64,000 nucleotides of DNA, taken from positions 1 to 64,000 of the forward strand of contig JAOARW010000063.1 of assembly GCA_025210475.1 (NCBI GenBank). The letters are read 5' to 3'. The position numbers were made by a program, and so were the translations under genes. The notes under the pieces were generated by a model that ran no database searches, had not been told where the DNA came from, and worked only from the letters and a program-made list of their open reading frames with translations. This DNA comes from Carboxylicivirga sp. Lineage in GTDB: Bacteria; Bacteroidota; Bacteroidia; Bacteroidales; Marinilabiliaceae. Positions 1-8,885 of this stretch are shown here, piece by piece (within the stretch, counting starts at the first letter, position 1; each line of letters begins with the position of its first letter).

Positions 1-729
1 GTTTTCCTTTCATTATTTCTGCAAGGTTTTACTCTAAGTTACTAAAAACCTTGCAATTAAGAATGTTAAAAAGCCATTAATTATTCAGATTAACAGCTGA
101 TAATTAATGACTTGTATTGTTGTTAAGGATTAACTAATTATAAAAGGCTCTGTATGGATTATAGTGGGTAATCACCCAAACAACTTAAGTGCACCCCTCG
201 GCCTCTCTAAAAAAAGTGATAGATATATAAGTTGTTACTTAGAGAGACCGGGAAGCTGAGAACTTGTTCGAAGATCAGCCGGCCGAACTTAGTAACAGTA
301 AATAGATCAATTACTTTTTATAGGCAGCCTTGACTTTCTTTGTATACTTTCTTGTGTCAAGACAAGTAAAGTATAAGCCTCGCGGCTTGAGCGACGATTG
401 TAAACCGAAAATTAGTTACCCACTATAAATCATATAGCACCTTATAAAAATACCAAATTAGTCATCCAGTGAGTTACGTATGAGAGCCCCTCAATAGCCA
501 AGCTCTAATATCTCAGGTAATACCATTCGTGAATTCTTGTTTAGCCAATAAACCCGGCATCTTCCACATTAGAATTAAACTTTTTTAAGCGGACTAAAAA
601 CAATCAATTCACCCCTTCTACAATTCACTACATTTTTACAACAACTCAATACTTTTCGTTTTTCTTAGGTGAAGTCATGTATTAATATTGTAGTATCAAA
701 AAGTATATGAACAACTATAATATAAGCCT
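1..729. other. Gene-free leading segment
   Basis: No open reading frame of convincing length or family resemblance lies here. The segment holds the inverted-repeat element at 138-447, annotated separately. The rest is AT-rich sequence leading to the exported repeat protein at 730. I could not pick out a convincing promoter for that gene. Confidence 0.6.
138..447. mobile_element. MITE-like element with imperfect terminal inverted repeats and internal hairpins
   Basis: The left arm (138-171) and right arm (416-447) are inverted copies. Both contain TATAGTGGGTAA or its complement, and similarity continues outward through a shared TTATAA. Inside are further hairpins: 203-210 pairs with 239-246 (CTCTCTAA/TTAGAGAG), and 343-355 pairs with 362-375 (TATACTTT-CTTGT against its complement with one bulge). 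There is no coding capacity and no obvious transposase. The layout suits a non-autonomous element or a structured RNA. No clear target-site duplication is visible, so mobility is inference. Confidence 0.5.
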
Positions 730-2601
730 ATGAAAACGATATTTACACACAGCCTAATGAATTACATGGCCCGGCTATTTGCCCTGATAATGGTCGTGTT
801 TTTCGCACAGTTTACTTTGGCCGATGAAGTGAAGGAGAAGAGAAGCCGCAGTGAACGGGAGATAGAACGAGCAAGGGCTCAGGTTGCCAAACAGCGCGAA
901 GAAATAAGAAAAGAATATTATAAGGTAAGGGATGCTTATCATGCCTCAGTAAAGGATTATCGAAAAGTGAAAGAGATTTCGGTTAACTCGGTTGATTTTC
1001 CTTTCGACCTAAAGTATAAAGGTTTGATCGAGTTGTCGGAAGATAATAAGATGGTTACCGGTATTTCGGCCAATGGTTTTGTGGAAATTAATAAAACCTC
1101 CTTTGGCAATAACCGCCGATTGTTTATTCATGCCGATGACAAAGGCACCATCACATACGAATATTTTGTAGGGAAAACAGAAACAGCTTTTAATCCGGAA
1201 GGAAAAAAATGGTTGAGCGAAATCTTACCGGATATAGTTAAACGCAGTGACCTGGGTGTAGAATCGCGCGTGCGTCATTTGTACGAGAATAAAGGCTTAT
1301 CAGGCGTATTGGAAGCGATGGAGGATTTACCATCGGGATCGACTTATACCTATTCGAGCGACTGGAATGTTTTTACCATTAAAACAACATCATCACGATC
1401 AGGAAGATCGGCTTCGAAAAAAACTTTTCTTAAAACTTTGGTGTTTGATAATCGCCTAAAAAATAAGGATCTGATCCCTGTTCTTGAAGAAATAGGTGAG
1501 CTGTCATCCAACAGTACGAAAGGTACATTAATTCGTTTTATCCTTGAAAATTATGATCTGGATAATGCTCAACTGGCCGAAGTGCTGGATGCTACATCAA
1601 CCCATAGCTATAATACCGAGAGAGGATCGACCTTGCGTATTTTTAATAAATATTATACCGACGATTTTGAGATACGAAAAGCCTACTTTGATATTATTGA
1701 AGACATGGAAATTAACTCCGAGAAAGGTAATGTGATTAAGCATCTGGTAAAAACGGCTAAGTTGTCGGAAAATAGCTGGATCAGCATGTTGCAAGCCGTG
1801 GATGAGTTTTCGTCGGAGCGCGAAAAAGGAGCCGTTTTATTGTTTCTGATTAAATATATGCCGGACAACGAAGAGGTAATGGACGAATTCAGAGAAGTAT
1901 TGGATGATATGTCTGATAGTTATTACATCTTAAAGGGAGAGATTACTTCGGCATTGTTGGATGCGGCATTGGAGTCGGGCAACAGGAAAGGTACCAAATC
2001 AACTTTGTTGAACTACCTTAAAACAGCGCGGGGAATTTCATCTAACAGCCAGCGAGGTTTGATTTTACGCAAGGCTAACCGCTTATTTATTAATGATGAA
2101 GAAGTGGTAGATGTTTACTTTGAAACCCTAAATGGTTTAGATAGCGAGATGGAAATGTACAATGTGATGCTCGATTTGTTGAATAGAAACAAGTTGGAAG
2201 AGGCAGCCATGTACCGTTTGTTGCGTACTTTGGACCGATTGGTTGGTGATTTTCAGCATGGTACCGGAGCCGTTATGCGCGAAGTTGTTGCGCAATTTCC
2301 GTTATCCGATAGCAATTACAACCAGTTTTTCCGTTTAATCAACCGGATGGACCAGAACAGCACCATCGAAGAGCTGTTGCGCTATGTAATTGATAGCCCG
2401 TCGATGAATGATAATTTAGCTACCAAGATTATTGAAAGCACACAGCAGATTGATGTGGATGTGGAACGGGCATCGGTTTTAGTACGCCTGAGCAAGCACA
2501 TAAATCGCAATAACTCTTCAACAGCTTATATTTTTAAGTCGATGGCTAAAGATCTTGATTCTGAGTATGAAAAGAATCGGGTTCTGCGAACATTAGAATA
2601 A
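730..2601 (+). CDS. Exported protein with helical repeats (S-x-x-E-K-G-x-V-L type)
   Basis: This 623-residue protein starts with a signal peptide (about residues 1-31, ending near TLADE). A charged, coiled-coil-like stretch follows (about 36-80), then a beta-rich segment (about 85-170). From about residue 190 to the end there are roughly ten helical repeats of 35-40 residues, each with a core like NSEKGNVIKHL, SEREKGAVLLFL or DSEYEKNRVLRTL. Similar S-x-Y-E-K repeats occur in Bacteroidota exported proteins and beside M56/BlaR-type sensors, where they are thought to form HEAT-like solenoids. No catalytic motif is visible. A terminator-like hairpin separates it from the LytS-type operon downstream, so co-transcription is uncertain. 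A protein-interaction role in the periplasm is inference. Confidence 0.7.
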   Translation: MKTIFTHSLMNYMARLFALIMVVFFAQFTLADEVKEKRSRSEREIERARAQVAKQREEIRKEYYKVRDAYHASVKDYRKVKEISVNSVDFPFDLKYKGLIELSEDNKMVTGISANGFVEINKTSFGNNRRLFIHADDKGTITYEYFVGKTETAFNPEGKKWLSEILPDIVKRSDLGVESRVRHLYENKGLSGVLEAMEDLPSGSTYTYSSDWNVFTIKTTSSRSGRSASKKTFLKTLVFDNRLKNKDLIPVLEEIGELSSNSTKGTLIRFILENYDLDNAQLAEVLDATSTHSYNTERGSTLRIFNKYYTDDFEIRKAYFDIIEDMEINSEKGNVIKHLVKTAKLSENSWISMLQAVDEFSSEREKGAVLLFLIKYMPDNEEVMDEFREVLDDMSDSYYILKGEITSALLDAALESGNRKGTKSTLLNYLKTARGISSNSQRGLILRKANRLFINDEEVVDVYFETLNGLDSEMEMYNVMLDLLNRNKLEEAAMYRLLRTLDRLVGDFQHGTGAVMREVVAQFPLSDSNYNQFFRLINRMDQNSTIEELLRYVIDSPSMNDNLATKIIESTQQIDVDVERASVLVRLSKHINRNNSSTAYIFKSMAKDLDSEYEKNRVLRTLE

Positions 2602-2613
2602 ATAACACAGGAA

Positions 2614-2649
2614 GGTGAGAAAGTTTTAAGACTTTTTCATCTTTTTTTT
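2614..2649 (+). terminator. Rho-independent terminator after the repeat protein
   Basis: The stem GGTGAGAAAGT (2614-2624) pairs imperfectly with ACTTTTTCATC (2631-2641) around a 6-base loop. A run of T (2642-2649) follows directly. Confidence 0.65.
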
Positions 2650-2701
2650 GTTGACAAGAGACCCTTTGAATTCTAAATTATTGCAATAACTTAGTATTTC
2701 C

Positions 2702-3820
2702 ATGACAACCAACACCCAATTATATTCGTCAAAAAAACTATTGACACAGATATTGGTCAGCACACTCTATGGTGTGTTGGCTTTCCTGTATTTGTATTAT
2801 AGTGAGAATGGCGCCCTACCGGTTTTGGCCGCACACGTTGATTCCATTTCGTTTTTTACCCTTAGTTCCTGGTTAATATTTGGAATTTTAACATTGGTGG
2901 CTCGTGGCCTGAACATTTATTATCCCTGGATAAAGGGGATGACCTCGCGTTTTATAATTCAATTTGTGATTAACACCATTGCAGCTGCCTTAATTCTTTG
3001 GTTGTGTGTAAAGCTGCTGATTGCCATAAAATATGAAAATATTTCCTTCGCCCTGTTTATGGAAGAAAAGGGAGATGCCACCATTAAATTTTTCATCATA
3101 TTTCTGTTGACCAACCTGGTGTTTATTCTGGTTAATCTTTACCAATATTCGTTTACCAGTTTTATACAGGCCAATATTGAGAGCGAGAAGATGGTTCGCG
3201 AACGATTAAAGCTGCAATACGAGATTCTAAAAAGTCAGCTGAGTCCGCATTACCTGTTTAATACTTTAAATACCATCGCATCGCTTATTCACCGCGATGC
3301 CTCTACAACCGAAGGGTTTATCCGTCGTTTTGCAGAAACGTTTTCATATATTTTAAAGAGTCATCAAAAGGAGTTGGTGGCCGTTAATAAAGAAGTAGCA
3401 TTTATTCAGGCTTATTATTTCTTATTGCAGATACGTTTCGAAAAAGCACTGGAGCTCGACATAGAGCTTGACAAGGTGAGTGAAGCAAGTTATATTCCTC
3501 CTATGACATTGCAATTATTGGTTGAAAATGCAGTGAAACACAATCATTTTTCGGAAGATAAACCGCTGAAGATTTGTATTCGCTCCAATTCACAGCACGA
3601 CATTGAAGTGTCGAATAATTTTGAGCGAAAGCCCGGGTTTATTGAGGTGGATAACCAGTTGGTGAAAAAGCCGGAACGACACATATCGCATAAAATAGGA
3701 TTGGAGAACATTAAAAAGCGCTATGCCTATTTTACGCGAAAAGAGGTGGAAATCACAAAAAATGAATCGTTTCTGGTGGTGCTGCCTTTACTTTTAAATC
3801 AAAAAGTCATTAATTACTAA
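2702..3820 (+). CDS. LytS/YehU-type sensor histidine kinase
   Basis: The 372-residue inner-membrane kinase has four N-terminal transmembrane segments (about residues 10-150) and no recognisable extracellular sensor domain. A linker helix leads to the His_kinase domain (PF06580). The phosphoacceptor His183 lies in LSPHYLFNTLN, the N-box N276 in LLVENAVKHN, and a G-box-like IGLENIKKRY sits near the C-terminus. It should autophosphorylate and pass phosphate to a LytTR regulator. The operon order is this kinase, a degenerate paralogue 52 bp downstream, then the LytTR regulator at 4980. The trigger cannot be read from the sequence. Confidence 0.9.
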   Translation: MTTNTQLYSSKKLLTQILVSTLYGVLAFLYLYYSENGALPVLAAHVDSISFFTLSSWLIFGILTLVARGLNIYYPWIKGMTSRFIIQFVINTIAAALILWLCVKLLIAIKYENISFALFMEEKGDATIKFFIIFLLTNLVFILVNLYQYSFTSFIQANIESEKMVRERLKLQYEILKSQLSPHYLFNTLNTIASLIHRDASTTEGFIRRFAETFSYILKSHQKELVAVNKEVAFIQAYYFLLQIRFEKALELDIELDKVSEASYIPPMTLQLLVENAVKHNHFSEDKPLKICIRSNSQHDIEVSNNFERKPGFIEVDNQLVKKPERHISHKIGLENIKKRYAYFTRKEVEITKNESFLVVLPLLLNQKVINY

Positions 3821-3872
3821 TGAAGTAATATACAGTTGAGTGCTAATTTTTGCATAAGCTGGTTTTTTAGAG

Positions 3873-4967
3873 ATGAAGACATTTATAGAACGTAAACAAC
3901 AAAAGTGGTTAAGGTTTTTGCTACCATTCCCAATCGGAGTGGTAGTTTATATTTTAATATTATTGGTGTTTGATACCCTTAATCAATTTAGTTCCAACTT
4001 CTTTAGCCAGGAAGTGGCAGTTACTGTTACGCTAACATTTGTGCTACTGGGGATATTAAGGCTCATACTGAATTTTATCGACAAACGCTTTCCATTATTG
4101 GTTGAAGTAAATACGGGTAACGAGGAAAAAACGTCGGACAAAGGTGTTAATCACTCGTTCCGCATTATTCTGATTCCTTTTATCAGCCTGCTCATATCCA
4201 TTGTTGTTATCAGCTTTTTGGTTAGTATTTACTTCTCTTTTGTGTTGTTAATCAGTGATTTTAACACCGAGCTGATTGTGTTCAATGGCGTTTATGGTGT
4301 AGTCGCCATTTTGTATGGTATTATTCATGTTAGTACATCGTTTTTGGCTGTTCACAAACAAATTCATTACAAGCAGGAAAAAGAGCTGAGAAAGGGCATG
4401 GAGTCGGATCTGGAGAAATTTAAGATGCAGATCAATCCGCAATTGTTGTACGATGGATTAGAAAATCTTATCTCCATTGTTCATACACAACCGCGTATGG
4501 CCGAGCAATTTATCAACCATCTTTCGAAGATATACCGTTACAACCTTGATAACCGCCACGTTGAACTGGTCGATCTGGAAAAGGAACTTGAACTGACTTC
4601 TTCATTGTTACACTTGTTGAACATCAAGCACAAGCAAACAATCCGACTGACCCATCAATTGCCACCAGAATGGTTAGGTCGACAAATTATTCCTTGTACC
4701 ATATCCTCCCTGGTACAGGAGTTGATCAACAAGTCTATTGTTAACGAATATCAGCCTTTGCACATCGAGCTGAAACAGGAAGATGAAGCTTTACTATTTA
4801 TCAGTAATCACAATCCCAGAATCGGATTGAATGGTGGAAGCGTCTGGAATTTGTCAATGATCAATAAAGCATATGCCTTTTTTAATGATAATAAACAACT
4901 CGAAATAACCCACCATAATCAGCAAATACACATCAACATCCCTCTGTTTGAAATAGAGGAAGAATAA
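3873..4967 (+). CDS. Degenerate LytS-type kinase (probable pseudokinase)
   Basis: This 364-residue paralogue of the preceding gene has four N-terminal membrane segments and then a His_kinase-like region. The key residues are gone. The phosphoacceptor motif reads INPQLLYDGLEN, with Gln190 where the His should be. The N-box position reads LVQELINKS, with Glu283 where the ATP/Mg-binding Asn should be. The C-terminal G-box (GLENIKK in the active paralogue) is replaced by WNLSMINKA. It probably cannot phosphorylate itself and may act as a dimer partner or regulatory subunit. The frame is intact over full length, and it lies 12 bp from the LytTR gene, so it is maintained rather than a decaying pseudogene. 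Confidence 0.85.
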   Translation: MKTFIERKQQKWLRFLLPFPIGVVVYILILLVFDTLNQFSSNFFSQEVAVTVTLTFVLLGILRLILNFIDKRFPLLVEVNTGNEEKTSDKGVNHSFRIILIPFISLLISIVVISFLVSIYFSFVLLISDFNTELIVFNGVYGVVAILYGIIHVSTSFLAVHKQIHYKQEKELRKGMESDLEKFKMQINPQLLYDGLENLISIVHTQPRMAEQFINHLSKIYRYNLDNRHVELVDLEKELELTSSLLHLLNIKHKQTIRLTHQLPPEWLGRQIIPCTISSLVQELINKSIVNEYQPLHIELKQEDEALLFISNHNPRIGLNGGSVWNLSMINKAYAFFNDNKQLEITHHNQQIHINIPLFEIEEE

Positions 4968-4979
4968 TCTAAACCAAAA

Positions 4980-5759
4980 ATGAGAGTACTAATAATAGAA
5001 GATGAAAAGCCTGCAGTTGAAAACCTGAAGCAATTATTAAATCGTTACGATAGTTCCATCGAAGTTGTTGGAGAGCTCGATTCGATAGCTGCCAGTGTTG
5101 ATTGGCTGTTGAATCCGGTTAATACAGCCGACCTGGTATTTATGGATATCCACTTATCGGATGGTTTAAGTTTTGAAATATTTAATAAAGCACAACTCAA
5201 TCTACCGGTAATATTCACCACGGCCTATAACGAATATGCCATTCAGGCTTTTAAGGTCAATAGCATTGATTATTTGCTTAAGCCATTGGCCTACGATGAC
5301 TTGTTTCGCAGTCTCGAAAAGCTGGAAAGCATGCGCGAAAACCTGTCATCGGCCAGCCAGCGCATTAAATTGGAAGAATTGAACGAAGCCCTTTTACACT
5401 ACCGCAAGACCTATAAAGAGCGTTTTATGGTGAAGTTGGGTGAGCGCATTAAATCGGTTACTTCAGATAAGATTGTGTTGTTTTATGCCGAAGGACGTAA
5501 TGCTTTTATCTGGACATCAAAGGGCAATCGCTACATCATCGATTATAAGTTGGAAGAACTGGAGGAACTATTAAATCCGGCGACTTTTTATCGCATCAGC
5601 CGATCATTTATCGTTAACATCAACCATATACAGGATGTGTTGGTGCATTCCAACAGCCGATTAAAAATACAGTTTGAGCAGGAGTTTGACCGCGAGGTGA
5701 TTGTCAGTCGCGAGAAGGTATCGCATTTTAAAAACTGGTTTAGCGGTTCGGGCATATAG
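4980..5759 (+). CDS. LytTR-family response regulator
   Basis: The 259-residue protein has an N-terminal receiver domain (about residues 1-120). It shows the acidic pair in IEDEKP, the phosphoacceptor Asp56 in VFMDIHL, and the conserved Lys in SIDYLLKPL. A C-terminal LytTR DNA-binding domain follows (about 150-255, with GRNAFIWTSKG and FYRISRSFIVNINHI). Together these indicate a phosphorylation-controlled transcription factor. It is the last gene of the kinase/pseudokinase operon and is probably the target of the kinase at 2702. LytTR proteins bind paired imperfect direct repeats; I could not assign a target in this window. Confidence 0.92.
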   Translation: MRVLIIEDEKPAVENLKQLLNRYDSSIEVVGELDSIAASVDWLLNPVNTADLVFMDIHLSDGLSFEIFNKAQLNLPVIFTTAYNEYAIQAFKVNSIDYLLKPLAYDDLFRSLEKLESMRENLSSASQRIKLEELNEALLHYRKTYKERFMVKLGERIKSVTSDKIVLFYAEGRNAFIWTSKGNRYIIDYKLEELEELLNPATFYRISRSFIVNINHIQDVLVHSNSRLKIQFEQEFDREVIVSREKVSHFKNWFSGSGI

Positions 5760-5825
5760 GGTAAAGGTAGAAGGCAAGCGAATGATGATTTTGTGATGCA
5801 TTTACAGTGTTTACAAAATTTATAA

Positions 5826-5954
5826 GCACCATGCCAATATTGCCTGTAAGGCAAATGCATATCAGCACAGGTTGGAGAATTTGAATGTGAAACATTCAAA
5901 GGCGAAGGCCTGTGAAATTGCAAAAGCTTAATAGAAGTGCTGTAGGCATGGCAC
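5826..5954. repeat. Nested inverted-repeat element between convergent genes
   Basis: Several stems nest inside each other. The outer arms are CCATGCC (5829-5835) and GGCATGG (5945-5951). A middle stem is CACAGG (5866-5871) with CCTGTG (5909-5914). The inner hairpin is TTGAATG (5881-5887) with CATTCAA (5893-5899). A side hairpin is TTGCC (5840-5844) with GGCAA (5850-5854). It lies between the convergent LytTR and AbgT genes. It could be a bidirectional terminator or a small repetitive palindromic element. Confidence 0.45.
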
Positions 5955-5983
5955 ATTACTTCCAAACAAGTGCTTTATCAAAT

Positions 5984-7519
5984 TTACATCGTATAATGCA
6001 ACACACCCGTTGGTCCCAAAGGAAATCCACTCAATAACCAAATGGCCAATAAAATCATCCACGAAAACAGGAATACCATCGAATACGGCAGCATGGTTGA
6101 CACAATGGTTCCAATACCAGCCTTTTCATCGTACTTCTGGAAATAAACAATGATTAATGCAAAGAAACTCATCATGGGCGAGATGATATTGGTAGCACTG
6201 TCGCCAATGCGGTAAACCACCTGTGTTAACTCAGGCGAATAGCCCAGCATCATAAACATCGGCACAAATATTGGCGCCAGCAAAGCCCATTTGGCTGATG
6301 CACTTCCCATAACGAGGTTGATCATTCCGCAGAACAAGGCAAACAAGAGCATTAAAGGAATCACACTCAGATTAAGCTCGTTAATGGCATTGGCACCATT
6401 TACCGCCATCACCAATCCCAGGTTACTCCAATTAAAATAGGCCACAAACTGAGCCGCAAAAAATACCAGAACCAGGTAAGGGCCTAATGATTTGGCGGCT
6501 TCACCCATGGCACCCATCACATCCTTATCGGTTTTGAGGCTTCCGGTAATACGGCCATAAACAATACCGCAGGTACCGGCCCAGATAAATAACACGGCAA
6601 CAACCCCCTTCAATAGAGGTGAAGTTAGTAATTGACCGTCGGCACCACGCAAGAAACCTTCCGATGGAATTAAACCCCAGGCCATAATGCCCAGAAAAGC
6701 CAGTGACACGATACCAACCCATCGAAGGCCTTTCTTTTCTTTGGCGGATAAATCATCCAGCCTTGTTTCTTCCTCGCTTACCTCACCTTTGTATTCGCCA
6801 AAGCGCGGCGCAACAATCTTTTCGGTTACCCAGGTTCCAACCGTGGCCACCATAAAAGTAGAAACCACCATAAAATACCAGTTACTAACCGGGTTAACCG
6901 TATAGTTTGGGTCAACAATGCGGGCTGCTTCTTCGGTAAGACCCGCCAGCAACGGATCAATGGTACCGATAATGAGGTTGGCACTAAAACCACCCGACAC
7001 ACCGGCAAAAGCGGCGGCCATACCCACCAGCGGATGACGTTTAGCCACCAAAAAGATGACACCACCCAGCGGCACAAGTAATACATAACCCACACTGGAG
7101 GCGATATTGGAAACAACACCGGCCAATATAATAACAAAGGTTAGCAGTCCTTTAGGGGCAGCCAGTACCAGTTTGCGAATAAGGGCACCAATTAAATCCG
7201 ATTTTTCGGCCAATCCAATACCCAACATGGCCACAACAACGATGCCCATGGGAGCAAAGTTGGTGAAGTTTTTCACCATACCCGTCAGGATGCGGTTTAG
7301 GCCACTAACCGATAGCAGGTTAATTACCTCAATGGATTCATTGGTGGTAGGGTGAGTGGCACTGGCTCCCAGCCAGGCAAACAAACCCGAAAAGAGCAAG
7401 ACGATAACTGCGAAAATACCAAATAACAATGCCGGGTGGGGCAATATATTACCAACACGCTCAACACCATTTAAAAATATATCAACTAACGATCTTTTCT
7501 TTTTGACTACCGATCCCAT
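5984..7519 (-). CDS. AbgT-family transporter
   Basis: The 511-residue polytopic inner-membrane protein has about 11-13 hydrophobic segments. Family-typical stretches include NILPHPALLFG near the N-terminus, ASSVGYVLLVPLGG, GGFSANLIIGTIDPLLAG and GDSATNIISPMMSFF. AbgT members take up p-aminobenzoyl-glutamate (a folate breakdown product) or export sulfonamides by proton antiport, so the substrate direction is uncertain. The ATG start at 7519 is followed by the usual short basic stretch. It is monocistronic: it converges with the LytTR operon and diverges from the gene at 7777. Confidence 0.88.
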   Translation of the reverse strand: MGSVVKKKRSLVDIFLNGVERVGNILPHPALLFGIFAVIVLLFSGLFAWLGASATHPTTNESIEVINLLSVSGLNRILTGMVKNFTNFAPMGIVVVAMLGIGLAEKSDLIGALIRKLVLAAPKGLLTFVIILAGVVSNIASSVGYVLLVPLGGVIFLVAKRHPLVGMAAAFAGVSGGFSANLIIGTIDPLLAGLTEEAARIVDPNYTVNPVSNWYFMVVSTFMVATVGTWVTEKIVAPRFGEYKGEVSEEETRLDDLSAKEKKGLRWVGIVSLAFLGIMAWGLIPSEGFLRGADGQLLTSPLLKGVVAVLFIWAGTCGIVYGRITGSLKTDKDVMGAMGEAAKSLGPYLVLVFFAAQFVAYFNWSNLGLVMAVNGANAINELNLSVIPLMLLFALFCGMINLVMGSASAKWALLAPIFVPMFMMLGYSPELTQVVYRIGDSATNIISPMMSFFALIIVYFQKYDEKAGIGTIVSTMLPYSMVFLFSWMILLAIWLLSGFPLGPTGVLHYTM

Positions 7520-7776
7520 ATCCTGAAAGTTTTACTATTACGAGTGGCCGAAAATATAAAAAAAAGACTGGACACACTTTTTTATGAAAGTGCTATACAA
7601 CATGTAGAATGATGTTACGGTATTTAGGTGTGAATCCTTAGAATCAATTAAATACAGACTAAACGAACAAAAAGTTCAAAAAATTAGATATTAACTGGAC
7701 ATTCAGGTTTAGAATAAATAATTTTAGTAGTCGAATAGTCAAAGTTAACCTATAATATTAATTTAAATTTTTAACT

Positions 7777-8484
7777 ATGAGTTTAGAGTATGCATTACAG
7801 GAGAACTTGTTAACACCGGCACCAAACGATTATATGGCGCAGGTACAAGATGTAAAAAGCCATGACCTCGACAGTGTGGTAGAACGCATGTTAGGACGTG
7901 GATCGATGATGACTAAGACAGATGTTATTGGTGTTTTGCAATCGTTATTCGATGAAGTTGTTAACATTACCCGTGAGGGCGAAGCAGTAAATTTGCCAAT
8001 TATCAATACCCGCTTTTCGATTAGCGGGGTGTTTGAAGGCGCTACAGATACTTACGATCCTTCGCGCCACGCCATTAAGGTTAATGTTAATGCAGCCAAA
8101 TTGCTTACCGAAGCATTGCGCGATGTGAAAACAAAAAAGGTTTCGGCGCAGGAAATATTACCAACCATACTCGAAGTAAAAGATAGCATTAGTAATAGTG
8201 TAAACGAAAACATTACGTCGGGTGGGGTAATCGAAATTGTAGGCAGCATGCTTAAAATCGATGGTGATGATCCTGCTGTAGGCGTTTACCTCATTGACGA
8301 CAGCAATACAGCACACAAAATAGTTACCCTGGTTGATAATAAACCTGCCCGATTAATTGCCATTGTGCCTACACTTAATCCGGGCGAATACCGCCTGGAG
8401 GTTAAAACACAATATAATGGTGGAGGGCAGCTATTAAAACAGCCACGTACGGGTGTTTTTAGCAAGCCGCTAACTGTTATTTGA
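7777..8484 (+). CDS. HU-like / DUF4469 DNA-binding domain protein
   Basis: The 235-residue protein starts with an HU-like half (about residues 1-125, with MTKTDVIGVLQSLFDEVV and a region resembling the IHF/HU arm). A C-terminal DUF4469-type Ig-like fold follows (about 140-235, containing VGVYLIDDSNTAHKI and NPGEYRLEVKTQY). Such two-domain proteins occur widely in Bacteroidota, often in several copies. They are predicted to be nucleoid-associated or DNA-binding, but the function is not established. The preceding 250 bp are gene-free and divergent from abgT. A terminator hairpin follows the stop codon. Confidence 0.82.
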   Translation: MSLEYALQENLLTPAPNDYMAQVQDVKSHDLDSVVERMLGRGSMMTKTDVIGVLQSLFDEVVNITREGEAVNLPIINTRFSISGVFEGATDTYDPSRHAIKVNVNAAKLLTEALRDVKTKKVSAQEILPTILEVKDSISNSVNENITSGGVIEIVGSMLKIDGDDPAVGVYLIDDSNTAHKIVTLVDNKPARLIAIVPTLNPGEYRLEVKTQYNGGGQLLKQPRTGVFSKPLTVI

Positions 8485-8510
8485 TTTACTTATTGGTTAA
8501 GTTTGTAGCA

Positions 8511-8550
8511 ACCCCATGTTTAAGCTCTTGTTTATTCATGGGGTGTTTTG
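8511..8550 (+). terminator. Terminator after the HU/DUF4469 gene
   Basis: ACCCCATG (8511-8518) and CATGGGGT (8537-8544) form a perfect 8-bp stem with an 18-base loop. A T-rich tail follows. Confidence 0.75.
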
Positions 8551-8564
8551 TTATACGCCTATCA

Positions 8565-8702
8565 GTGCATCAAACACCTTGATACGGTAGTATCAGACAC
8601 CTTGATGCACTAGGGTCAAGCACCCTGATACGATAGGGTCAAGCACCTTGATGCGATAGGGTCAGACACCTTGATGCGGTAGGGTCAAGCACCCTGATGA
8701 AA
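8565..8702. repeat. Six tandem 23-bp units, each with a small palindrome
   Basis: The units start at 8565, 8588, 8611, 8634, 8657 and 8680. The core is TAGGGTCAAGCACCTTGATG followed by three variable bases. Units differ by a few substitutions: CTTGA/CCTGA, CAAGC/CAGAC and ATACG/ATGCG. Within each unit TCAAG and CTTGA can pair around CAC, giving a row of short hairpins. It lies between the terminator of the HU-like gene and the cassette-like accessory genes. Confidence 0.9.
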
Positions 8703-8885
8703 TAATAAGCTAAGGTAAAGTATAAAGTTTTGTTAATTATGCGAGTGGAACAGTGTTTGTTTATTGTTAAATTGTTAGTTTTGGATGAATTTCACTAATA
8801 ATGATTTTGAGGATATATTGGTAATATATGTGCTGGTATAGATGAGTTGACAGTAAGCGAAAGAAACGAACTAAACAATAAAGCA
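8703..8885. other. Spacer without recognisable genes
   Basis: AT-rich sequence between the 23-bp array and the next gene. It has no convincing open frame and no clear promoter. Together with the terminator and the array it fills the gap of about 400 bases after the HU-like gene. Confidence 0.5.

Noticed and set aside
5588..5965. Minus-strand frame of 125 codons over the LytTR gene end
   Set aside because: It overlaps the conserved LytTR domain on the other strand and shows no family resemblance.
8565..8702. CRISPR array
   Set aside because: The 23-bp units follow each other without spacers.
8847..8885. TTG-start extension of the exported protein
   Set aside because: It places a charged stretch in front of a good signal peptide, so ATG 8886 is preferred.
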